NCBI GenBank assembly: GCA_020881915.1 | Contig: JAJFPB010000007.1 | Coordinates: 3,224,001-3,288,000 of the forward strand | DNA from: Paramyrothecium sp. XJ0827 | Taxonomy: Eukaryota > Ascomycota > Sordariomycetes > Hypocreales > Stachybotryaceae | Reading direction: 5' to 3' | DNA length: 64,000 nt | Shown: positions 55,098-64,000 of the stretch, in pieces | How positions within the stretch are numbered: the first letter of the stretch is position 1 | Layout of the letters: every line of letters begins with the position of its first letter | Made by a program: the position numbers and the translations under genes | The notes under the pieces: model-generated | Told to the model about the DNA's origin: nothing | The model's database searches: none | Seen by the model: the letters and a program-made list of their open reading frames with translations, nothing else

Positions 55098-57535
55098 TCA
55101 TTTCTTACCCTTTCCCTTCTTCTTCCCCTTCTTCGACTTTCCTTTGCCCTTTGCGGGTGGTTTCTTGTTGTCATTTGAGCCGGAGTCATTGCCGTCGTCA
55201 ATGCTGACATCTGGGGCTGGCTTCGTGGCTGACTGATCGATATCGCTTGTGGCATCGGCTGGTCCGTCCTCGGCTGCTTGATCGCCTTCGGCATCCGAAT
55301 TCAGTTCACTGTCAATGCCCTCCGTGCTGCTATCATCATCCCGAATGTTCAACTGAGCCGTTAAAGCCAACGTTTCACTCCTCATCGCAAAGTCCATCCA
55401 GGGCAGGAAGACTTCGTTCGGGGGATCTTCTGTCTTCCTCCATTCCAGCCATCGCTCTGGCTGGTTGTCTACCCAGCCGATCCAGCGATTCACATCTCTC
55501 ATGGATGGCTCGCTCTTTTTCCCATGAACTACTCGATTTGGCCACCGCCGCGTAATGGTGTTTTTTGCCCTTGGGACAAGGCCAAGGAAGCCTGCGGGGA
55601 AGATGCAGGTGCGTTCCCCCCTTTTTTTGAATGGTAAAGTTGTGTTAAACTTGAACGTCACAGACTGATTGAAGTAGCTGCAGTCATCATTATCAGCACG
55701 CGCACCCGGGAAGATGAATGTCATACTCACTGGTCGGAGAAGCGATCCCAGTTGCGCCACATGACGAGCCCAATCTGTCGCCGAAGAATGCTCTGCAGCC
55801 CGGATGCTTGGTCTCCTACGATGCACGGAGCATACTGATCCACAGTGCTCTTTGCGTCTATGTAGAGCTGTTTCTTCTCCTCCTTCAGGTCGTTTGCAAC
55901 ACTATCAAGTGAGTGTGTCACGCTTTTTCGGCTTATTGCCAACAGTGCCGCGAAAGGATTCTCGTCGGGATGGCGGAGCAGCCTAGAGGCCGCTACAAGG
56001 GTTATCATAGGACTTTGGTCCCAATATCGGCCAACCTAAGCGGTATCAGTTTACCGTTGCTAAAACGTAGGGAACAGATTCGAAATACCTCTATTCGATC
56101 GAAGGATACGTTCCAATGTTTGTTCGATTGAATCACATCCGGAAGGGATCCGATAGCTTCCGAAATGATATGGACAGTCATGGGAGAGCGTCGGGCTATC
56201 TCCTGAAAGCGGACCAGCAGATGGCGCACGTAGTAAAACATCTTACCGTAAACATCATTAGGCGAGGGGCAGCCCTCAAAGTCGAGTAGTTCCATCGGCC
56301 ATTCTGAAAGAGGTTCAGCAGTGAAGCCTGGCGGAGGCGTTCCATATGGTGGGAAGAGCAGCCTGAACGTGTGTGAGCAAAGAACTGTTCATTCGGTATG
56401 GGCTTACTGACGGGTTGATCACGTCGAAACCATCTCTAGGATGGCCATAGGGCAGCAGCAAGCCGTCATGTCGCCACCTCTTGAGACCCAGTGCTCGCGC
56501 TGGCGTCATTCTAGCATTTATCCTCTGGATGGACTCACCATGCTGGGCCAAGTCTAGAGCCCTTGATGCGGTGACGGAATAGTTTGCGTTGTCATCCTGT
56601 GCGTGTAGATACTTCTTTATCTCGCTGCATTCATGCTTGTCCAGGTTAACGCGAAGGTTGATGGGGCCTCCGTTCAAGACGAGCTTGAATCTTTCGCCAT
56701 CTTCGGGTCTTTTCCTGGCATCAAGAATGTTATCAATCATCTTGCGCAATGGGTCAAACACGGCAAGCTGTATGTGCCGGTATAAGGCGGTTGGCATCTT
56801 GGTTGAGTACCACAAGTGAAGAAGAGCCTCTGCGTTCAGGAGTGGATCAACGGTTTTGTCTCTGAGAAGCATCAACGCGAGGAGGGTGCGAGCAACACCC
56901 CGCATCGTCACGGACTCGGAGAGGTATACGCTGAATGCGGGCTTTGCTGTCTGAGGCAATGAAACGACGGAATAGATGAGATGACGCAGGCCAGAATCTG
57001 TGCAGGTCATTGTCATTAGTATGCAGGTTATAAGTATGATAATGGGGGAGCGTGTCGTGTTCTCTCACCTCCTACGATCAAGAGGGACAGCATTCCATCA
57101 TAATACGGCCCTTCATTCTTGTCCAGGTTCAGTATATCGGTGGCCGCGTATTTGGCCCAGAAGCTGCTGCGTTCGGCGTTGGGCTTGGGAGCAACACCGT
57201 GAGTCTTTCCAATATCTGCTTGCATCTGCTCGATCTGGTCCAGGTGCGTCCCTCCAACACACTCATGCTTGTGGTTCGTCCAGTCCGACTCTCTGCATAC
57301 CTCGCCGCAGTACTAAAGCACATCAGCAAACCAAGTTTCTCGCTTCCCCCTGTCATGTCAAACCTACCGCGACGAGCAGGCATTCTGGACAGGGAATCCG
57401 TGCAACATGGCTGCAGTAGCCACCGTCCTCACATCTGTTTGCGCACGTAGGATAGATTGGGGCGGGAGGAGGGGTGTCTATTGGCTTAGGATCTTCCGAG
57501 ATGAGGCCACCAGGGCCATTGCTCGAAGACATCAT
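55098..57535 (-). CDS. MYND zinc-finger / DUF4470 protein with Lys-rich tail
   Basis: Six exons (57368-57535, 57069-57312, 56412-56997, 56089-56362, 55731-56035, 55098-55677) join over introns of 55, 71, 49, 53 and 53 bp to 718 aa. The N-terminus has a MYND-type finger: CANRCEDGGYC, CPEC, and across intron 1 YCGEVCRESDWTNHKHEC. DUF4470 follows directly (AATDILNLDKNEGPYYDGMLSLLIVGDSGLRHLIYSVVSLP, split here by intron 2). Later come FDRIEVGRYWDQSPMITL, joined over intron 4, and PHP-like LLRHPDENPF. The C-terminus is acidic, then strongly basic (GKGKGKSKKGKKKGKGKK), a likely nuclear or nucleolar signal. MYND fingers bind proline-rich partners; DUF4470 function is unknown. Plain frame reading breaks at every intron, so automated models may be fragmented. 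Confidence 0.85.
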
Positions 57536-58196
57536 GGAAGGACCAGGAAGTCTACCGACGAGTAGGTACGCGGTGTAGATAGAGCCCTCGGACGAAACTG
57601 ATGGGATGAAGGTGTTGTTACGATCATGCCATTGACGCAAGGAGAAGATGAAGTAGGTGAGCAGGCAGTTGTGTAAGGAGTGAAAATGAAGGAGCAAGTC
57701 GGGAAGCTCAGGTCAGGTAGTAGGGTAAGGGTGGTAGGCTCAGGTCAGGTGAATCGTGGAAGTTTGGCTGGCCAACTGCGAACAAGTGCCTGCCTTTGGT
57801 TACTGGCCGCCACCAAGTGTCTGCCTCATACCAAAGCATCTCTTTGCGTAACTCGAGATAAAATCGCCAAGAATGCTCCGAACCGGAAACCGAGGCTGCC
57901 AATTAGTATTGCGTATTCTCCATATAAAGTCACGGAAACTCAACGCCTAGGCTCTGTGCGAAACCCCATCGACGCGTCCGTAGCTCGAAAGCAAACCTCT
58001 GGGGCATGACAAACCTCGAAAGGCTGTCCCTGACGCAAGTTACTGCTGTTCTTGTTGATAGCTGATGCTTCTTGAAGTAGTTGAATGGTTCTTCTCTTAG
58101 ATTCATCACTAATTTAAGACGACAACGTGGAGTATAGCTTGAAAGTCTCATTTCTTGCTCCCTGTCTCACGCCCGACCTGTTGCAGACTGCCAACT
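57536..58196. other. Intergenic region
   Basis: This is the promoter of the MYND/DUF4470 gene and the 3' flank of the MFS transporter gene, both leftward. A direct repeat (GGCTCAGGTCAGGT / AGCTCAGGTCAGGT) occurs at about 57705-57750. Confidence 0.45.
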
Positions 58197-60135
58197 TCAA
58201 GCTTTCTCAGGTGCACTGCCTTGGACATGTGCTGTCGTCTTTTCCTGGGGGTCTCCTCCGTGAACTTGTTTCTCAACAGCTGCAACAGCGACTTCAGCGA
58301 ACTCCTTGCCCTCGAACACTATGACACGGCGGTTAGAATACGTCTGCGCGTTCACGAAGCAGCGGCACTTACAGAAGGCAAGCTCCTCCAATGTGCGTCC
58401 ATGGGTTTCGGGGTACATAAAGTAGATGAAAATAAACTCAAAGGCGATCCAGCCGCAATAGATAGCCATGTACCTCCATTCAATTGCGACCAGGGCAATC
58501 GGGTTGACATTCGTGGAAAAGAACCCGCCGGCCTTTCCGAAAATCTGCTGGACGCCAATACCACGACTGCGGACGGCATACGGGAAGATTTCAACTAGGT
58601 AAGCTTCGCGAATAAATTAGTAGTAGGCAAAGATATTTTTGCTCGTAGAAAAGACTCACTGTAGGTCAATGCATTGTTTCCCAGGTTGTAACATGGGGAG
58701 AACGAAAAGTAAAAGAACAAGGCGGCGATGCTGGCGGCAGGGTTGGTCAAGTCTTGGCTCTTGGCTTCGCGCAGGAAGTAGATTGCGACTGTAATTGAGG
58801 TGAAAACCAAACACATTGATCCAGCGGATAACAAAAACATCAATCGTCGGGGGAAGCGGGAGACCATGATAGCCAGGATGGTGGCGTTCAATAAGCCCCA
58901 GCACTGGTTGGCAATGTTGATTCGCGACTTCGCATACGAAGTCGTGTAATTCATCATCTCAAAGAGAAAATTGGAGTAATACGAGACAAGTGTATTGCCA
59001 GACATTTGGGTGAAAAGGCCGAGGAAGACAGCCAGCAAAACTCGCTTGCGCATGGCCTTGGTGGCCACCATCTCCCACCACGATTGCTTGGAGTTCTCCA
59101 TCTCAAGCTTGATGGTGGAACGGATCTGGGCCATCTCGGCCTGGACAAGGGCAGAACTGGCATCGCCCTCGGCGTGATATTTGGTTAGAACCTCAAAGGC
59201 ATCGTCGTCGCGGTCGTGGCTGATGAGCCAGCGTGGGCTTTCGGGAAGAAAACTACCTTTGGTCAGCGATGGAGATACATGCAGAAACAGTGATTTGTGT
59301 CTACATACAAGACTGTGCCAATTTGTAAAAAGGAGGGGGCAATCTGAAGAATAGAGGGAATGCGCCAGGCCCAGTCCCCTGGGATATCAACGGTGGCGAG
59401 AGAGATTGCGCACGCGATGATGGAACCGATGTACCAGGACGAGTTGAAAAGTGACGTCAAAAGAGGCCGCTCCTTGGGGTAGGCGAGTTCGCCAATTAGA
59501 GCTGAACCAGAGATGATGGCGAAGACGATGCCGACCCCGAGCAGCATACGGGCAACAATGTACATGGCCACTAGAAACTGCATCAGACTTATGGGTTTCG
59601 CCTTGTGCCGTCCTAATTCTTCTCTTCCGCAACTGGATTGTTACTGAATGAACTTACCGTGCTGGGCAAACCCTTGGAGAAGTGCGCCAATAACCATGAT
59701 GATTGAGCCAGTCATGATAGACCACCGTCGACCATATTTCTGCGCAAACCATGGGGCAATGGGCACACCTATGATAGAGCCGAGGTTGTAGCACGAGTTG
59801 AGAAAGCCCAAGAGAGAAGGGGCGATGCCCGGGTCCCCATCCTCAGTGAGGTATCCGTCACCAAAGTCTACGACATCAGCGTTTCGTTCTTGGGTAAATG
59901 GATATTTGGGCATATGCTTACAGGTGTTGAACTGCGGGGAGAACTGCAAGGTATTGATGAGCTGGGAGTCGAATCCAGAGGTCATCTCGACACCCATGCA
60001 ACAGGTGAAGAGGAAGAAGTACAAGTATCGCAGGTTGGGCTTCCTCCAGAAGTGAACCTTGTCCTCCTTGACCATGCGAGTAAGGATGGGGTCGGAGGTG
60101 CCTTCGTTGGCGGCCTTTCCCGTGAGAATAGCCAT
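58197..60135 (-). CDS. MFS sugar transporter (lactose/cellobiose permease-like)
   Basis: Six exons (59922-60135, 59658-59867, 59309-59570, 58660-59252, 58373-58603, 58197-58318) and five introns (54, 87, 56, 56, 54 bp) give 543 aa with 12 predicted membrane helices. Family marks: GVEMTSGFDSQLINTLQ in helix 1, NSCYNLGSIIGVPIAPWFAQKYGRRWSI (loop 2-3), MYIVARMLLGVG, FFLPESPRWLISHDRDDDA joined over intron 3, TYTYLVEIFPYAVRSRGIG joined over intron 4, and PETHGRTLEELAFLFEGKEFAE at the end. These are the sugar porter signatures of the fungal lactose-permease-like clade, which import disaccharides or related sugars by proton symport in the plasma membrane. Intron 1 is a multiple of three and open, so a naive frame would keep 18 extra residues; splicing restores the standard QFNTYFGDG. 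Confidence 0.93.
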
Positions 60136-62844
60136 CGTGGTTGCTATCTTCTTCCCTCTTGCTTCGAATTACGACTATGAGATTCAAAGGGGGTAAGCTA
60201 GGGTAGAACGGGCAAGGCAGGTGGGCTGTTGTTTGTGATGAGACAAAGGGACGGGCCACGCACAAGGAGCTTCCATAGGAACATGGTCCTTTTTAAAAGT
60301 CCTGACCGAAACGTATCTCGGAGTCAGTCTCTTCAGTCTCCGCTTCCCTTATGTCCTTGCGTCGGCCATTGATTCCATAGCTCAGTCGTTACCATCGTAT
60401 TGCATTGGGGGTCTCCGGAGACGCGGCCCTATGGGCTCCAGCCCCTCATGACCTGCATTCTGAGTTGGCACGTCGAGCCGTGCTGCCGATGTTACACCAG
60501 ATACTTGACGTACTGCGGTTATCACAAAACCAATGATCTTTCCCTTGTTCGGCATACAGGAATGCGGCTGCCATGGAGTTGCTGGGTGGGAATACTACTA
60601 CGTTGCACAGCAGATCAAATAATCCAATCAACGCGTCCCAAAATTCATGGCTGCTGCCTTGAGTTAACATCCCGGCAATTCACGGCATTTGAATTGCAGA
60701 AATAATCAAGGCTCCTTCATTGAGCAGATGATTGTCCCGCACAACGAACGAGTTTGGAGTAAGGGCTCCGGGAGTTGCTGAAGGATGATAATTAACAGCA
60801 TGAAGGTTACAGAACATCTCAGGACCGAATTGCGGGAATTATCTGCACCAGCATTGCTTCAATTGTCCTAGAAGTGCATGATATCTGCCTCCCCGGATAC
60901 TTGGCGAAGACAAAGTATCAAGAAGTTGGTCATCTACACCAGGAGCATTTAGTAAGAGGAGTGATCTTATGAGCCATGAAACTATTATTAAATAATATTT
61001 CTAGAAGAAAATTATCGGGAATAATTTCAATTGAATATTGAAGACTAAGATGTAGCCCTTCTGACTACCTAGTAAAAAGTGAAGATTTGCAGTCTTGGTT
61101 GTCTTGCTCACCAGTCACTAGTTAACGCGAGCGATATAAGCATTCTCCGGTCAGTGATCGTCAGTCAGATACTGCGTGTTCGGAGATGAAGACTACTTTC
61201 CCAGTCGATACCGCCGGAAGGCGAGACGTGATACCATGCGCTCCAATCCGCGAGATGCCTCCTTTCCAGCAGGACAAAAGTTCGTTCCATGTCAGTAACA
61301 GTTGGTGTGGCCCCCGCATATCTGACTGCGGCATTGTGTCCTTGTGAGCCCAAGAAACCGGGCGTTCGCGACGCACATGCAGACGCATGTCCGTTGCTGA
61401 GACCAGGGCCAGAATCCTTCGGCAAATAATCTGTCCACGTCTTACAGGCGACCATGATGTACCGCAAGTAGTTTCGAGTTCTTCTCGTCTCATCAAATAG
61501 ATTCTGCTTGGGGCTCTAACAAGGGCAGCCTAACTACAGCATGACACAAATGAGACGAACTCGGGCTTACGTTGTAGTATAAAGCATCAGGTTGAATGAC
61601 CGATTGAGGTTGCATGCGACGAAGCAATGCCAACTTGCGTGCAAATGAAGCAACATATCCTACGAGTGCAAATGCCTTGTTGCGGACCCCTCTTCTTACT
61701 AGCAGGATCCCCCGGCTTTGTTCATCATAGCTCCTCTTACACTACGACCCATTGGCTGTCGAATGATCGCAGCATAGCACCCTTTTCGGAACTGCTCAAC
61801 CAGGCCCTCTAATCCAGGCCTTTTAATCCATAGAGTGAAGAGTAAAAGACCGAATGTTCGGCCTCGCCTACTTCCATGCTGCATATCCGTACCGCCGCTG
61901 CCGTCTTGGCAGACCTATTCCTGAAATGCTCTGACCATTGGCATGATCAGACCGAATTCATCTTGCTAGGACACTCCGAGGCCGCATTAGGCGAAGACCG
62001 CGAGCCAGGATGTTCCTATTTTCGGCCAACTGTAACATTAAATCGCTGTAAACATTACTGGTTTGCTGCATGTAGTTACAGTACGGTCAGGACAATTCTT
62101 CTTTTTGCAGGATCATGGTCAGCATAATGGAATTATTTAGTTAGGCAAGCCTTTGTCCGCCAAAGACGATGAATCCTGACATGTGTTCCCTGTTTGGACC
62201 CCCAAAATAAGGCTTAATCAACTTAACTCGAAATTGGTTGATACCCAACATATTCCTCTGGCGTCCGCTCCCCTGTCCCGCCCCTTGGTTACTGCAGTGG
62301 CAGACTCCTTACTCGTCAGTGAGGCAGTCAGGTTGCTTGTCAGCACTGTTGATGCATCAGTATCAGCCCGGTGGTTTCCGTTTGGTTGGGACTCGGGTTT
62401 TTTGCCTGTGATCTACTCTCAGTCTGCCAAGTTTGAGCTCGCAGTAACTCATTGTAAAGTCCTTTCGTTTGACAGGATTATTATGTGAGGCTGACGGTTC
62501 CAATGAAGTCAAGTTACAGTCGCACTTCGAGATCAAAGACTAGTACGAAGCCCATTTACTGTCCTTGGGAATATGGCCCGAATATAGAGAATTTTCATCA
62601 TCCCTGATAGCATACACCTGCTTGAGGGTTCCCATTGACACCCCAACTTAACAAGTCTAGCTTGCTGAAACATTGCCTGTGGTCCTGCACAAAGCTCTAA
62701 GTTTTCTCCTCTAGCAACTGGAAAACGCATCCTCGATTGACATGGAGTTTCGGAGAACTCTAGTTGCAAGACCTAGACCTTCGGGTGACAAATATTAGTA
62801 ATTTCTTCCGATCGCTTCCGCGTAATAACGTGTACAATCTGGCG
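60136..62844. other. Gene-poor region (about 2.7 kb) with an AT-rich patch
   Basis: No gene is supportable. An AT-rich stretch of about 80% A+T lies at roughly 60978-61045. Two overlapping minus-strand frames (61161-61496) lack any domain. The region holds the promoter of the MFS transporter. Confidence 0.45.
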
Positions 62845-64000
62845 TTACAAGATGTAAACAACAGGGTCTCTCAAGTGCGTTTCCTCCTTTCGTAGCGAAC
62901 CCAAACATGACCAACATGTATTCCCAGACAATAAGCATATTCGTCTTGTCTGGGCTATACATATCATTGTTGCCGCTAGCCGGGCTTGCCAATTCTCAGA
63001 AGCCAAGAAGATGCAATTTTTCCCCGTAATGTCTAGCAGCTCGGTCCAGTTCTCGACGACAGCCAGTGGGAAGTCTGAATACTGATACTTCTCTTGATCG
63101 TGTCCGGCAGGACACTTTCCCTTCAGGGTTATGGCCTGAGTCTCCGTCGTGGTTACATCCTGCGTGTAGCGATACATGAGCGTTTGGTCCCCTAACGTGG
63201 CGAGGATGTCGAGGTCCGCTATCCATTCTCCTCTGCCGTGAACGGAAACAACGCTCTCGAGAATATAAAGCTCTGTATCCTGAGCCCCCGAGTAACCAAT
63301 GTCCACCTCCTGTTTTTTTCCAGTAAACCAAAGATGTAGCGTGCAATCGGCAAAGCAGTCTCTGACCTGCCCGTCCCAGGCAGCGTGGCTGATCAGATGC
63401 CATCGATCCAAGCCCAAGGGCATCATGCGTGGGCTTAATGGAGGAACCAACAGCGCAGTTCCAGCTTGGCCAACATTGCCCATGACATGTCGCACCTGGC
63501 TACTTTTGCGAGGCGGTATAGCAGGGTCGCACAAGAGGGCTTCCGCGATAAACAAGGAGTTGCCGCTCGACAATGCAATAACGTTCCGAAGCTGTGATGG
63601 GACAATGTCAAAGTTACTCTCAAATAGCAGAATGCCAGAGAACGAAGCGCGCACGGAGAGTGCGAATGGCTTCCATGCACGCGCCGGTTTCATGGGTTTG
63701 ACTCTGGCCATTGACGCTTGGTGCTCTTTGAGGACATAGTCTGGCTGTGAAGCGAAAGCCTCATCAAAACAGTTGGTTTGAGTAAGATCCGACAATTCAG
63801 GGATCGATATGTCAAGCTCATCCTCAAGATGTGACTCTACAATCTCAGGGCTCTCCTCGCCTTGTTCCTGCTCTAGGTCGTTTCCGAGTCTTATAGCCCC
63901 GAACCACTTGCTGTCGACAAGCGACTGGCCGAAAACCCGGACGTCGATCGTAGCCTGCTTGAGAGAACGATACAGCAAGTTGATTGTCGCTACTGCGCGA
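62845..64000 (-). CDS. Fungal-specific protein of unknown function, C-terminal part (runs off the right edge)
   Basis: The frame is open from position 64000 to the stop at 62845-62847, about 384 codons. The only candidate start inside the window is a TTG at 63978, and the frame stays open beyond it, so the 5' end lies outside. The sequence has no domain I can name. Recognisable elements are an Asp/Glu-rich stretch near 63800-63870, LDRWHLISHAAWDGQVRDCFADCTLHLWFTG, YILESVVSVHGRGEWIADLDIL, and at the end NWQARLAATMICIAQTRR followed by CWSC. Proteins ending in this NWxARLAA pattern with a Cys pair are widespread hypothetical proteins in Pezizomycotina. It has no membrane segment in the visible part. 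Confidence 0.75.
   Translation of the reverse strand, partial: RAVATINLLYRSLKQATIDVRVFGQSLVDSKWFGAIRLGNDLEQEQGEESPEIVESHLEDELDISIPELSDLTQTNCFDEAFASQPDYVLKEHQASMARVKPMKPARAWKPFALSVRASFSGILLFESNFDIVPSQLRNVIALSSGNSLFIAEALLCDPAIPPRKSSQVRHVMGNVGQAGTALLVPPLSPRMMPLGLDRWHLISHAAWDGQVRDCFADCTLHLWFTGKKQEVDIGYSGAQDTELYILESVVSVHGRGEWIADLDILATLGDQTLMYRYTQDVTTTETQAITLKGKCPAGHDQEKYQYSDFPLAVVENWTELLDITGKNCIFLASENWQARLAATMICIAQTRRICLLSGNTCWSCLGSLRKEETHLRDPVVYIL

Noticed and set aside
60360..60420. Possible tRNA A box (TAGCTCAGT)
   Set aside because: No GGTTCGANNCC-like B box follows at the right distance.
61161..61496. Two overlapping minus-strand frames of about 100 codons
   Set aside because: No family features are present and the frames overlap each other; they sit in a gene-poor region and no intron joins them to a larger model.

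Overview
The window looks like nuclear chromosomal DNA of a filamentous ascomycete (Pezizomycotina, most likely Sordariomycetes). The reasons are sparse single-gene transcription units on both strands, many 44-92 bp introns with GT..AG ends and CTNAC/CTGAC-type branch sites, and typical fungal families: DUF7025 AAA ATPases, Ayg1-like hydrolases, Kex2-processed secreted proteins, a DUF4470/MYND protein, a dual-domain FEX fluoride channel and a GH18 chitinase. No species is assigned. I rebuilt spliced models by hand; every complete multi-exon model below closes to a whole number of codons.

Layout. 1-5.8 kb: a 5' part of a DUF7025 AAA ATPase (its ATPase core lies off the left edge), an ADP-ribosylglycohydrolase, and an RRM protein. 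8.1-17.2 kb: a secreted Ala/Pro-rich protein, an Ayg1-like alpha/beta hydrolase, a second and complete DUF7025 AAA ATPase, and a glutathione S-transferase. 17.4-18.7 kb: a chitinase without a signal peptide, followed by about 4.7 kb without a supportable gene. 23.3-28.3 kb: a FAR1-type DNA-binding protein, a small helical protein, ribosomal protein L34 with an 18-bp CACGTG palindrome upstream, and an NDUFAF3-like complex I assembly factor. 29.7-33.8 kb: an alpha/beta hydrolase fused to an RNA-triphosphatase-like cysteine phosphatase, then a vacuolar-type alkaline phosphatase in convergent orientation. 35.6-41.9 kb: a small Cys-rich protein, a secreted protein with a duplicated lectin-like domain, and a CorA-like transporter with GQN instead of GMN. 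42.5-48.7 kb: a divergent amidoligase-like gene, DNA ligase IV, and a uracil phosphoribosyltransferase tail-to-tail with it. 50.2-54.8 kb: an O-methyltransferase, a 613-bp inverted-repeat (MITE-like) element, and a FEX fluoride exporter. 55.1-64 kb: a six-exon MYND/DUF4470 protein, a six-exon MFS sugar transporter, 2.7 kb of gene-poor sequence, and the 3' part of an unknown fungal protein running off the right edge.

The genes do not form one pathway or an obvious biosynthetic cluster. Housekeeping genes (L34, NDUFAF3, LIG4, UPRT, alkaline phosphatase) are mixed with lineage-specific secreted and accessory genes. The most unusual items are the hydrolase-phosphatase fusion, the inverted-repeat element with nested palindromes, the secreted lectin-like protein with an RGG/GK-rich spacer and a calcium-loop-like motif, and the amidoligase-like gene whose in-frame stop is removed by a 54-nt intron.
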